DNA from: Nocardioides bruguierae
Lineage (GTDB): Bacteria > Actinomycetota > Actinomycetes > Propionibacteriales > Nocardioidaceae
Length of the DNA stretch: 64,000 bases
Assembly: GCF_023656415.1 (NCBI RefSeq)
Contig: NZ_JAMOIL010000017.1
Span: forward strand, 62,001 to 126,000
Reading direction: 5' to 3'
The stretch's first letter is position 1; the number at the start of each line of letters is the position of its first letter. Shown piece after piece: positions 42,876-51,273 of the stretch. Below the pieces are notes generated by a model. It was not told the DNA's origin and ran no database searches. It saw only the letters and a program-made list of their open reading frames with translations. The translations under genes were made by a program, and so were the position numbers.

Positions 42876-44507
42876 TCAGGCCGGCTGCACCCGGCTGCTG
42901 CGCGACCCGGTCACCTGCGCGAGCACGCCCGCGGCGACTGCCTGGTCGAGGGCGTCGCCGCGCCAGGCGACGTGCTGGTCCGGGCGCACGAGCACGAGAC
43001 CGGCCCCGTAGCGCGACCGTTGCGCGGGGTCGAGGTCGACCACGGCGAGGGGGACGCCGCAGGCACCCGCGGCTGCCACGACCGCGTCGAGGGAGGCCGT
43101 CGGGTCCAGCCGGAGCAGCGTGAACCCGGCGCCGAGCACGTCGTAGACGGATCGACCGTCGCCCAGCCAGTGGTGCGGAAGACGAGCGCCGGGGTGGGCG
43201 CTGGGAACGTAGTCGGTCACGGACGCGGCCGGCGCGTCGGACCCGTCGGCCACGACGGCGTCCGAGCCGGCGTAGTCGTAGCCGAGCACCAGGCCGAGGG
43301 AATGGAACTCGGGACGCTTGGCGGCCAGCGCGGCCTCGGCATCGGGGCCGGTGAGGCTCGGTGCGAGGAAGGCCTCCTGCGCACCCGCGGCCGCGATCGT
43401 GGCCGCGGCGACACCGCGCCGCTCGGTCTCGTAGGTGTCGAGCAGGGCCTCGTCGGCCCAGCCGGCCAGCACGCCGGCGAGCTTCCACGCGACGTTGACG
43501 GCGTCGGCCAGGCAGGTGTTGAAGCCGTGGCCGCCCCACGGCGGGTTGAGGTGCGCCGCGTCGCCCACGAGCAGCACCCGCTGCCCGCGGTAGCGGTCGA
43601 CCAGGAGCATCCGCGCGTTCCAGGGATCGGTGGCCAGCACCTCGACCTCGAGGGAGTCGTCCCCGACCAGCGCCCGGACGAGGGCGGCCGGGTCGTGGCC
43701 GGCCCCGTCGGTGCCCTGGACGATCGCCCACCAGGTGCCGTCGAGGTCGAGGCGGCCCATGAGGCCGCCGGGCTCGCCGACGACCCAGTAGTGGATGCCG
43801 AGCGCGCACGGCTGCGCGGTCTCCAGCGCCGGCGCGCGGAAGGTGATCGACAGGTTCGGGCGGGCGCCCGAGGAGCCCTCGTAGCGGGCGCCGACGGCCT
43901 TGCGGCACAGACCCGCCGAGCCGTCGCAGCCCAGGAGCCAGTCGGCGCGGACGCGGTGCTCGCTGCCGTCGGGGGCGGCCAGGACGGCGTCCGCGTGCTG
44001 CGGCCCGTCGACCACCGCGACCGCCCGCCAGCCCTCCAGCACCCGGACGCCGGGCGTGCGCCGCGCGGCCTCGAGGAGGACCTCCTCGACCACGGGCTGG
44101 GGCGCCTGCTGGCCGGGCTCGGCGAAGTCGTCGTGCCGCTCGGGGCGCAGGCCGAAGGCGTGCGGGAACCGGGTGATCTCCTCCCCGAGCAGGGCGGTGC
44201 AGAAGACGACGTCCTGGGCGTGGGAGACCGGGATCGGTGCGGCTGCGCGCAGCGCCTCGGCGAGCCCCCAGCGGCGCAGGTGCTCCATCGTCCGCACGCT
44301 CGTGGTCTTGGCCCGGGGTCGCAGGGCGTCGCGCTCCGTGCGGGGCTCGACCAGGAGCACCTCCACCCCACGCCGCCCGAGCTCGATCGCGGCGGCGAGC
44401 CCGGAGGGCCCGCCGCCGACGACGAGGACGGGCACGTCGGTGGGTGCGGTCCAGGCGTCGGTCGCCGAGGCGGGGAAGTGGCCTGTCGAGGGCGTGGTCT
44501 GCGTCAC
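42876..44507 (-). CDS. FAD-dependent aromatic hydroxylase, second type
   Basis: A 543-residue group A flavoprotein monooxygenase, only distantly similar to the one at 41125. FAD motif VLVVGGGPSGLAAAIELGRRG is at about 28-48, DG motif LLGCDGSAGLCRKAVGARYEG near 190, and GD motif LLVGDAAHLNPPWGGHGFNT near 315. A C-terminal thioredoxin-like domain spans about 400-540. It resembles the 2,4-dichlorophenol hydroxylase/polyketide hydroxylase branch, fitting a polyphenol or phenolic acid. A CATTG-type motif lies 44 bases upstream, shared with the IclR-divergent importer operon. That places it in the putative flavonol-glycoside regulon. Confidence 0.9.
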   Translation of the reverse strand: MTQTTPSTGHFPASATDAWTAPTDVPVLVVGGGPSGLAAAIELGRRGVEVLLVEPRTERDALRPRAKTTSVRTMEHLRRWGLAEALRAAAPIPVSHAQDVVFCTALLGEEITRFPHAFGLRPERHDDFAEPGQQAPQPVVEEVLLEAARRTPGVRVLEGWRAVAVVDGPQHADAVLAAPDGSEHRVRADWLLGCDGSAGLCRKAVGARYEGSSGARPNLSITFRAPALETAQPCALGIHYWVVGEPGGLMGRLDLDGTWWAIVQGTDGAGHDPAALVRALVGDDSLEVEVLATDPWNARMLLVDRYRGQRVLLVGDAAHLNPPWGGHGFNTCLADAVNVAWKLAGVLAGWADEALLDTYETERRGVAAATIAAAGAQEAFLAPSLTGPDAEAALAAKRPEFHSLGLVLGYDYAGSDAVVADGSDAPAASVTDYVPSAHPGARLPHHWLGDGRSVYDVLGAGFTLLRLDPTASLDAVVAAAGACGVPLAVVDLDPAQRSRYGAGLVLVRPDQHVAWRGDALDQAVAAGVLAQVTGSRSSRVQPA

Positions 44508-44550
44508 GTCGGACAGGGTGGGTCCCGCTCGCCACCTGCCCGACCCCTCG

Positions 44551-44565
44551 TGCCGGTCAATGAAA
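44551..44565 (-). promoter_or_regulatory. CATTG-type regulon motif upstream of the flavoprotein hydroxylase
   Basis: Reading on the minus strand, TTTCATTGACCGGCA, 44 bases before the hydroxylase ATG at 44507 and just beyond the IclR stop. It matches the copy at 45461-45475 at 12 of 15 positions. Confidence 0.55.
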
Positions 44566-44570
44566 AGTGG

Positions 44571-45401
44571 TCAGGTCGTGCGGCCCACTGCCCGCTGGGC
44601 GCCGAGCGCGCGGGAGATGGCGCGCGCGGCGGTCTGCACGGCTGGTGCCAGTCGGCGTGCGTCGAAGGTCTGGTCGGGCACCACGACGGAGAGCGCGGCC
44701 GCGACGGTGTCGTCCGCGTCCCAGATCGGGGCCGCCACGGAGAGGACGGGGCTCGGCACGGCGCGACGGAAGATCGCGATCCGCTCCCGACGCACCTCGG
44801 CCAGGGTCCGACGCAGCCTGGCCTTGTCGACCAGCGTCTGCTCGGGGTCGTGGCGCAGCGGCAGGTCGAGGTACGGCTCGGTGAAGTCCGGCTCGGCGAA
44901 GGCCAGGAGCACCAGGCCGACGCCCGTGGAGTGCAGGGGGAGGCGCCCGCCCACCCGGTAGAGCACCTCGGTGGCGCGGTGCCCGGAGATGCGCTCGACC
45001 AGCAGGCCCTGGCGCTCGTCGCGCACCGCCAGCAGGACGTGCTCGCGCGTGGCCTCCGCCAGGTCGTGCAGGTAGGGCAGCGCCACGTCGCGCAGCCCGT
45101 GGCCGCGCGGGGCGAGGGAGGCGACCTCCCACAGCCGGACACCGATGCTGAACCGGCCGGCGTCGTCCCGCTCCAGCGCGCCCCAGGCCATCAGGCGGCC
45201 GGCCAGGCGCAGGGCGGAGGACGCCGGGATGCCGCTGCGCCGCGACAGCTCGCCGAGCGTGAGGAACCGGTGGTCGAGGTCGAAGCAGTCGAGCAGGGCG
45301 AACGCCCGGTCGATCACCGGCTCGCCCTGGGGTGGGCGCTTGCCGCGCGCCCGGGTGGCGGTGCCGTCGTCAGCGGGCAGGTCCTGCTCCACCTGCGTCA
45401 T
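44571..45401 (-). CDS. IclR family transcriptional regulator of the glycoside locus
   Basis: A 276-residue regulator. After a 25-residue leader, the winged helix at about 27-90 contains FLTLGELSRRSGIPASSALR and the wing RDDAGRFSIGVRLWEV. The effector domain, about 100-270, shows REHVLLAVRDERQGLLVERI, LPLHSTGVGLVLLAF and a PVLSVAAPIWDADDTVAAALSV segment. It is divergent from the second importer operon. The 177-base gap holds a CATTG-type motif that recurs before three other loci in the next 14 kb, making this the best candidate for the common regulator. The effector is probably a phenolic or sugar-derived acid; that is inference. Confidence 0.9.
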   Translation of the reverse strand: MTQVEQDLPADDGTATRARGKRPPQGEPVIDRAFALLDCFDLDHRFLTLGELSRRSGIPASSALRLAGRLMAWGALERDDAGRFSIGVRLWEVASLAPRGHGLRDVALPYLHDLAEATREHVLLAVRDERQGLLVERISGHRATEVLYRVGGRLPLHSTGVGLVLLAFAEPDFTEPYLDLPLRHDPEQTLVDKARLRRTLAEVRRERIAIFRRAVPSPVLSVAAPIWDADDTVAAALSVVVPDQTFDARRLAPAVQTAARAISRALGAQRAVGRTT

Positions 45402-45459
45402 GTCGCCCCCTGTCCGGCCCGAGGGCCGACGTTCCCCGTTCCCCGACAGCCGTGCCGGA

Positions 45460-45484
45460 GTTCCATTGGTCGGCAACATGGTAC
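45460..45484. promoter_or_regulatory. CATTG-type regulon motif and dyad between IclR and importer operon
   Basis: TTCCATTGGTCGGCA at 45461-45475 is the reference copy of the shared motif. It lies within a larger imperfect dyad with arms GTTCCAT (45460-45466) and ATGGTAC (45478-45484). Just after it, CGCGTC (45484-45489) and GACGCG (45497-45502) form a second dyad. Divergent position suggests control of both the IclR gene and the importer. Confidence 0.6.
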
Positions 45485-45578
45485 GCGTCACGGTGAGACG
45501 CGCATCACTCTCGGGGCCAACCGGTGCGGCGACGACCGCCGCCCGACGACGAGCACGACGAGTCCGAAAGGCCCCGCA

Positions 45579-47174
45579 ATGACGCCTCGACCTTCCCTCT
45601 CCCGAGCACCCCGCCGTGCACCCCGCCGTGCACCCCGACGTGCGCTGGCCGCCGCCTCGGTGGCCGTGCTGGCCGCCGGCGCGCTGGCCGCGTGCGGCGG
45701 CGGGTCCTCCGCCGACAACGGCTCCTCGGCGGACGACGGCGCCCTGGCCTTCGCCTACGACTACGACCCGGCGCCGCAGGGCTACGACCCGCTGCTCTAC
45801 GCCGGCGACTCCCAGCGGCTGATGTTCGGCTCGCTCTACGACTCCCTCTTCGTCATGGACGAGAACGGTGACGCCCAGCCGAGCCTGGTCACCGACTTTT
45901 CGTTCAACGACGACAGCAGCGTCCTCACCCTCACCCTCGACACCAGCGCGACCTTCAGCGACGGCAGCACGCTGAGCGCCCAGGTGGTCAAGGACAACCT
46001 CGACCGCCGCGACGACCCCACCCTGGCCGCGTACGTGGGCTTCGCCGCGGGCGGCGAGACCGAGATCAGCGACGTCACCGCCGAGGGCGAGGACACGGTC
46101 GTCATCACCTTCGCCGCGCCGCAGGGTGGCGCGGCCGCCCTGCTGGCCGACCAGCCCGGCATGATCGTCGGCCCGGACGGCCTCTCCGACCCCGACAGCC
46201 TGGCCACCACGCCCGACGGCTCGGGTTCGTACACGCTCTCCGACGAGACCGTGAAGGGCTCCTCCTACGTCGTCGACCTCGTCACCGACGACCCCGACGC
46301 CGGCGACTACGGCTTCGACGAGATCACGTTCACCCCCATCGTCGACCCGCAGGCCCGCGCCAACGCGTTCGTCTCCGGCGAGGTCGACGCCGTGCTGCTC
46401 GACCCCGAGACCGTCTCGTTCGTGGAGGGCCAGGGTGCCGCCATCGTCGAGAACGGCGGCCTCGTGACCGGCCTGCCCGTCTTCGACAAGCTGGGCGCCA
46501 CGTCCGAGCCCTTCGCCTCGGTCGAGGTGCGCCAGGCGCTCAACCTGGGCGTCGACCGCGAGGCCATCGCCGCGCTGCACGACGGTGCCGTGCCCTCCGC
46601 CAGCCTCTTCCCGGCCGGCGCGGACGGCTTCGACGACACCCTGCTCGACGACTACGCCTACGACCCGGACGCCGCCAAGGCGCTGCTGGCCGACGCCGGC
46701 TACCCCGACGGCTTCTCGTTCCCGATGATCACCCTCGGCCAGAACGACACCGACCTGCAGGCCATCCAGGCGCAGTGGGCCGAGATCGGCGTCGAGATGC
46801 AGATCGAGAAGGCCGCCTCCACCGAGGCCGCGTTCGCCTCGGTCAACACCACGCCGCTCGGCTTCGGACAGTTCGCCATCGGCAACCCGCTGGGCTTCGT
46901 CCAGGGCGTCGTGGTCGGCGGGTTCATGAACTTCCAGGGCGCCAGCGACGACGCGATCACCGCCGCCGTCGGTGCCGCGCAGGGCGCCGAGGACGACGCC
47001 GCCCGCACCGAGGCGCTCACCGCCCTCGACCGGGCCATCACCGACCAGGGCTGGTACGTGCCGCTGTACGAGTCCTTCACCTCGGTCGGCTACGACGCCG
47101 ACAAGCTCGCCGAGCCGGTCTTCCCCGGCACCCTGAGGTACCCGCTGCTGACCAGCTTCCAGCCGGCCTCCTGA
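45579..47174 (+). CDS. ABC importer substrate-binding lipoprotein, family 5, second copy
   Basis: A 531-residue lipoprotein. The signal peptide has an enlarged basic region made by three APRR units (residues 10-21), a hydrophobic core and lipobox LAAC with Cys39. The mature domain has the SBP_bac_5 order: YDPAPQGYDPLLYAGDSQRL, SLYDSLFVMDENGDAQPSLV, the hinge SVEVRQALNLGVDREAIAAL and AKALLADAGYPDGFSFP. It heads an operon with two permease domains, two ATPases and a GH43 enzyme, and is controlled from the IclR-divergent promoter. A plant glycoside or oligosaccharide ligand is inferred from the enzymes around it. Confidence 0.92.
   Translation: MTPRPSLSRAPRRAPRRAPRRALAAASVAVLAAGALAACGGGSSADNGSSADDGALAFAYDYDPAPQGYDPLLYAGDSQRLMFGSLYDSLFVMDENGDAQPSLVTDFSFNDDSSVLTLTLDTSATFSDGSTLSAQVVKDNLDRRDDPTLAAYVGFAAGGETEISDVTAEGEDTVVITFAAPQGGAAALLADQPGMIVGPDGLSDPDSLATTPDGSGSYTLSDETVKGSSYVVDLVTDDPDAGDYGFDEITFTPIVDPQARANAFVSGEVDAVLLDPETVSFVEGQGAAIVENGGLVTGLPVFDKLGATSEPFASVEVRQALNLGVDREAIAALHDGAVPSASLFPAGADGFDDTLLDDYAYDPDAAKALLADAGYPDGFSFPMITLGQNDTDLQAIQAQWAEIGVEMQIEKAASTEAAFASVNTTPLGFGQFAIGNPLGFVQGVVVGGFMNFQGASDDAITAAVGAAQGAEDDAARTEALTALDRAITDQGWYVPLYESFTSVGYDADKLAEPVFPGTLRYPLLTSFQPAS
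45607..45642 (+). repeat. three 12-bp in-frame repeats in the signal-peptide coding region
   Basis: CACCCCGCCGTG occurs at 45607-45618 and 45619-45630, with a one-base variant at 45631-45642. Read in frame they give Ala-Pro-Arg-Arg three times in the basic region of the lipoprotein signal. Slippage would change its charge without breaking the frame. Confidence 0.85.
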
Positions 47175-47261
47175 GCCGCACGCCCGGCCGCGTCGACCGC
47201 TGTGACCAGCGGCGACGCGGCCGGGGCCCGCACGTCCCCGACCCCTCCCGGGAGGACCCTC

Positions 47262-48203
47262 GTGACCGCCTTCGTCCTGCGCCGCCTGCTGATGGGCGTC
47301 GCCACGCTCGCCGCGGCGGTGCTGATCAGCTTCCTGCTGGTGCACGCCGGCTCCGGCTCGCCGGGCGCCGTCGTCCTCGGGCCGTCGGCCACCCCGGAGG
47401 CGATCGCCGCCAAGAACGCGGAGCTGGGGTGGGACGACCCGCTCCTCGTCCAGCTCGGCGACTACGTCGGTGGCTTGCTCACCGGCGACCTCGGGGTCTC
47501 GCTCGCCGACAGCCGCTCCATCGCGGACGACATGGCCGCCCGCCTCCCGGTGACGGCCAGCATCGCGGCCCTGGCCACGCTGGCCTCGGGCATCCTGGGC
47601 GTGCTGCTCGGCGTCACCGCCGCGGTGCGGGGCGGCTGGGTGCGACGACTGGCCACCACGGGCGCCGGCATCGGCCTCTCGCTGCCGCAGTTCTGGGTCG
47701 GCGTCGTCCTCACCTACGTCCTCGCGATCCGCCTCGGGCTCGTCCCGGCGACCGGCTACACCGCCCTGGGCGAGGACCCGGCCGGCTGGGCCCGCAGCCT
47801 CGTCCTGCCGGTGCTCACCCTCGCTGTCGGCGGCGCCGCGATCGTCGCACGCACCGCCACCACGGGGCTGGAGGAGGCGCTGCGCGCCGAGCACGTGCGG
47901 ACGCTGCGGGCGATGGGCACGCCGGAGTGGAAGGTCCGCTACGTGCACGCCCTGCGCTACGCCTCGGTGCCCGTCGTGAGCGTGCTCGGCATCCAGTTCA
48001 TCGTCCTCTTCGGCGGCTCGATCATCATCGAGCAGCTGTTCGCCCTGCCCGGCCTCGGCCAGGCAGCCGCGGCCGCGGTCTCCTCCAAGGACGCGCCCGT
48101 CGTCCAGGCCGTCGTCATCGTCGCCACGCTCGTCGTCGTCCTCGTGAACCTCGCGCTGGACCTCGTCGTCGCCGCCCTCGACCCGAAGGTGAGGACCGCA
48201 TGA
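47262..48203 (+). CDS. ABC importer permease, DppB/OppB type, second copy
   Basis: A 313-residue inner-membrane permease, the same length as its paralogue at 5859. The first helix is LLMGVATLAAAVLISFLLV, followed by the DppB-type periplasmic loop NAELGWDDPLLVQLGDYVGG and the coupling loop TGLEEALRAEHVRTLRAMGTP. GGGAGG precedes the GTG at 47262; an earlier in-frame GTG at 47202 lacks such a site. The stop overlaps the ATG of the fused permease-ATPase. It forms the translocation pore with the N-terminal half of that fusion. Confidence 0.92.
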   Translation: MTAFVLRRLLMGVATLAAAVLISFLLVHAGSGSPGAVVLGPSATPEAIAAKNAELGWDDPLLVQLGDYVGGLLTGDLGVSLADSRSIADDMAARLPVTASIAALATLASGILGVLLGVTAAVRGGWVRRLATTGAGIGLSLPQFWVGVVLTYVLAIRLGLVPATGYTALGEDPAGWARSLVLPVLTLAVGGAAIVARTATTGLEEALRAEHVRTLRAMGTPEWKVRYVHALRYASVPVVSVLGIQFIVLFGGSIIIEQLFALPGLGQAAAAAVSSKDAPVVQAVVIVATLVVVLVNLALDLVVAALDPKVRTA

Positions 48204-50263
48204 CCAGCCCGACCGACCAGCGTCCCGACCTGCCGGCCGCGACGCCGGTGCCGCCGGCACCCGGAGCCCAGGCCATGCCGGTCCCGCCGCCCCCGGAGCA
48301 GGTGCGCCGCGTGCCCCGGGGCCCGCGCCTGGCCGCGCTGCGCCGACCCGGCCCGGCGATCGGCCTGACCTGGCTGCTGCTGGTGCTGGCGGCGTCCCTC
48401 ACCTCGCCGCTGTGGCTGCCCTACGGCACGGCGGAGCAGGACCTCGCCCGCCGCTTCGAGGGCCCCTCGGCCGACCACTGGCTCGGCACCGACGACCTGG
48501 GTCGCGACCTGCTCACCCGCATCGTGGCCGCGGCCGGCGTCGCGCTCACCGCCTCGCTGGTCACCGTGCTCGTGGCGCTGGTGATCGCGGTGCCGCTCGC
48601 CCTGGCCGCCGCCGAGCGCGGGCCCCGCGTCGAGCGGTGGACCAGCCGCGTCTCCGAGGTTCTCCTGGCGCTGCCGGCGACGATCATCATGCTGGCGGTC
48701 ATCGGCGTGATCGGCGTGCGGACCTACTGGATCATGGCCGTCCTCGGCGTCCTCATCTCCGCCGCGGTCTACCGGGTGCTGCTGGGCGTCGCCCAGTCGG
48801 TGCGGCAGCGGCTCTACGTCGACGCCGCCCGCGTCGACGGCCTGCGGTCCTGGATGGTCAACGCCCGGCACGTGCTGCCCGGCATGGCCAGCGTCGTCGC
48901 CGTCCAGGCCGCGCAGCTGTTCGGCGTCGCGATCCTCATCCAGTCCGGCCTGGCGTTCATCGGCTTCGGCCCCGCCGACCCCGAGCCCAGCTGGGGCGGG
49001 ATGATCGCCGTCGCCTCCCGCTACGTCTACACCGCGCCCTGGATGATGGTGCCGACCGGCGTCGTCCTGGCCCTCACCGTCATCGCCGCCAACGCGGTCG
49101 CCGACGGGATCGCCGCGCACGCGGCCTCGGTCTCCGGGCACGCGAGCAGCGGCCGCCGGTCCGGGCGGGTCACGCTCCTCGGCGCCACCCACGGTCGCGC
49201 AGACGACGTCCGCCTGGCCGTGCCCGCGGGCGCCGGCACCCCGCTGCTCGAGGTCGAGGGCCTGCGCGTGGCCACGACCGAGGGCCCCGAGCTGGTCACC
49301 GGGGTGTCCTTCTCGGTGGGCGCCGGCCGCGTCGTCGGCCTGGTCGGGGAGTCCGGCTGTGGCAAGTCGATGACCGCCCGCTCGCTGCTCGGGCTGCTGC
49401 CCACGGGCGTGCGGCTGACCCAGGGCGCGCTGCGCTGGGAGGGCACCGACCTGCTGGCCGGCGGTGCGTCCGCCGACAAGGCGCTGCGCCGCCTGCGGGG
49501 GCGCGAGATCGCGATGATCTCCCAGGAGCCGATGGTCGCGCTCGACCCGATGTTCTCCGTCCGCTCCCAGCTCGTCGCGCCGCTGCGCCGCTTCCGGGGC
49601 GTCTCGCGCCGCGAGGCGGTCGGCCTCGCCACGGACCTGCTCGCCCAGGTCGGCATCGTGGACGCAGCGCGCGTGCTCGACTCCTACCCCCACCAGCTCT
49701 CCGGCGGCATGGCCCAGCGGGTCGCGATCGCGCTGGCCCTGACGGGCGAGCCGCGGCTGCTGGTGGCCGACGAACCGACCACCGCGCTGGACGTGACGGT
49801 GCAGGCCGAGATCCTCTCCCTGCTGCGCTCGCTGGTCACCGACACCGGCCTGTCCGTCGTCATCGTCAGCCACGACCTGGGTGTGATCGCCGACCTGTGC
49901 GACGACGTCAACGTCATGTACGCCGGCGAGGTCGTGGAGTCCGGGTCCTGCGAGGCCGTCCTCGCCTCGCCCGCGCACCCCTACACCGCCGCCCTGCTCG
50001 AGGCGAACCCGCACGTGCCCGAGGGGGAGGCCCTGCCGCACCGGCTGCCCTCCATCGGCGGCACCGTGCCTGCCCCGGCGGCGTGGACCTCCGGCTGCCG
50101 GTTCGCCGGACGCTGCCGCTTCGCCACCCGGGCGTGCGCCGAGCCGCTGGTGCTCACGGCTGCGCCGGGCGTCCCCGTCGGCGCCGTACCCGACCACGCC
50201 GTCCGCTGCGTGCGCGCGGACGACCTCTCCCTGACCGCCGCCCCCGAGGAGGACCCCCGATGA
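48200..50263 (+). CDS. ABC importer permease-ATPase fusion, second copy
   Basis: A 687-residue fusion. After a Pro-rich cytoplasmic tail, residues about 50-305 form the DppC permease with coupling loop VRQRLYVDAARVDGLRS. A linker follows, then the ATPase at about 345-600: Walker A GESGCGKS near 384, signature LSGGMAQR near 500, Walker B LVADEP near 521. Unlike the copy at 6797, it keeps the Cys-rich oligopeptide-transporter C-terminal domain near 635-660 (CRFAGRCRFATRACAEP). Fusing a pore subunit to one ATPase enforces a 1:1 ratio. The ATG overlaps the upstream stop, and its own stop overlaps the next ATG. Confidence 0.92.
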   Translation: MTSPTDQRPDLPAATPVPPAPGAQAMPVPPPPEQVRRVPRGPRLAALRRPGPAIGLTWLLLVLAASLTSPLWLPYGTAEQDLARRFEGPSADHWLGTDDLGRDLLTRIVAAAGVALTASLVTVLVALVIAVPLALAAAERGPRVERWTSRVSEVLLALPATIIMLAVIGVIGVRTYWIMAVLGVLISAAVYRVLLGVAQSVRQRLYVDAARVDGLRSWMVNARHVLPGMASVVAVQAAQLFGVAILIQSGLAFIGFGPADPEPSWGGMIAVASRYVYTAPWMMVPTGVVLALTVIAANAVADGIAAHAASVSGHASSGRRSGRVTLLGATHGRADDVRLAVPAGAGTPLLEVEGLRVATTEGPELVTGVSFSVGAGRVVGLVGESGCGKSMTARSLLGLLPTGVRLTQGALRWEGTDLLAGGASADKALRRLRGREIAMISQEPMVALDPMFSVRSQLVAPLRRFRGVSRREAVGLATDLLAQVGIVDAARVLDSYPHQLSGGMAQRVAIALALTGEPRLLVADEPTTALDVTVQAEILSLLRSLVTDTGLSVVIVSHDLGVIADLCDDVNVMYAGEVVESGSCEAVLASPAHPYTAALLEANPHVPEGEALPHRLPSIGGTVPAPAAWTSGCRFAGRCRFATRACAEPLVLTAAPGVPVGAVPDHAVRCVRADDLSLTAAPEEDPR

Positions 50264-51273
50264 GCGCCACACTGCCGACTCCCGGCCCCTCAGCCTCGGC
50301 CGTCGTCCCTGCGCTGGAGGTCCGTGACCTCGTCGTCCGCTACGGGCGGGCGCCCGGGCGCCTGCGCCGCCGCGCGTCCGCGCCGGCCGTCGACGGCGTC
50401 GACCTCGTGCTGGCGCCCGGGCGCACCGTGGGTCTGGTGGGGGAGTCCGGATCGGGCAAGTCGACCATCGCCAAGGCCGTCCTCGGCCTGCAGGCCGTCA
50501 GCGACGGCACGGTGACCTTCCGCGGGCAGGACCTGACCTCCGCGTCGGCACGCGAGCGCCGCGCGGTGGCCGCCGACCTCCGGGTCGTCTTCCAGGACCC
50601 CTACTCCTCCCTCAACCCGACCCGCACCATCGGCGACACCCTCGCCGAGCCGCTGCGGCTGCAGGGCCTCGGGGCCGCGCAGGCCCGCGAGCGCGCCGTC
50701 GAGGTGCTCGAGCAGGTGGGCCTGCCCGGCGAGGTCGTCGACCGCTACCCGGGCCAGTTCTCCGGCGGTCAGCGCCAGCGCGTGGCGATCGCCCGGGCCC
50801 TGGTGTGCCGGCCTGAGGTCGTCGTCCTCGACGAGCCGGTGAGCGCCCTGGACCTCTCCACGCAGGCCCAGGTGCTCAACCTGCTGGCGGACCTGCGCGA
50901 CGAGCACGGCTACTCGTTCCTCTTCGTCGCCCACGACCTCGGGGTCGTCCGGTTCCTCTCGGACGACGTCGTGGTGCTCTACCGGGGTCGGGTGATGGAG
51001 TCCGGGCCGGCCGAGGAGGTCACCCAGCGACCCCGGCACCCCTACACGCAGGCGCTCGTCGCGGCCTCGCCCGTGCCGCGGCCCGGCGAGCAGGCCGAGC
51101 GACGCCTCGCGCGCGAGCGGCTCGGGGTGGGCTCGGCGTCGACCGCGTCGGCCGACCCCGCGGGCTGCCCGTTCGCCTCGCGCTGCCCGCTGGCCACCGA
51201 CACGTGCAGCACCGAGCGGCCCGCCCTGCGGCTGCTCGGCGAGGCGCAGGTGTCCTGCCACCACGCGTCATGA
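50260..51273 (+). CDS. ABC importer ATPase, DppF/OppF type, second copy
   Basis: A 337-residue ATPase. It has Walker A GESGSGKS near 68, Q-loop RVVFQDPYSSLNP, signature FSGGQRQR and Walker B VVVLDEPVSALD. It ends with the Cys-bearing oligopeptide-transporter domain, CPFASRCPLATDTC. AGGAGG precedes the ATG, which overlaps the fusion stop, and its own stop overlaps the GH43 start as ATGA. So importer and hydrolase are made from one transcript with translational coupling, which ties the transported compound to the GH43 substrate. Confidence 0.93.
   Translation: MSATLPTPGPSASAVVPALEVRDLVVRYGRAPGRLRRRASAPAVDGVDLVLAPGRTVGLVGESGSGKSTIAKAVLGLQAVSDGTVTFRGQDLTSASARERRAVAADLRVVFQDPYSSLNPTRTIGDTLAEPLRLQGLGAAQARERAVEVLEQVGLPGEVVDRYPGQFSGGQRQRVAIARALVCRPEVVVLDEPVSALDLSTQAQVLNLLADLRDEHGYSFLFVAHDLGVVRFLSDDVVVLYRGRVMESGPAEEVTQRPRHPYTQALVAASPVPRPGEQAERRLARERLGVGSASTASADPAGCPFASRCPLATDTCSTERPALRLLGEAQVSCHHAS

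Noticed and set aside
42972..45578. Very long plus-strand frame joined to the second binding lipoprotein
   Set aside because: The part before 45579 is antisense to the flavoprotein hydroxylase and IclR genes. The lipoprotein has its own ATG with a clear signal peptide.
47202..47261. Earlier GTG start for the second DppB permease
   Set aside because: It lacks a ribosome site and adds a Gly/Thr/Pro leader, while the GTG at 47262 has GGGAGG at proper distance and gives the same length as the paralogue.
45402..48260. Minus-strand extension of the IclR frame
   Set aside because: Upstream of the ATG at 45401 it runs antisense through the importer genes with low-complexity composition. The IclR domain starts after 45401.
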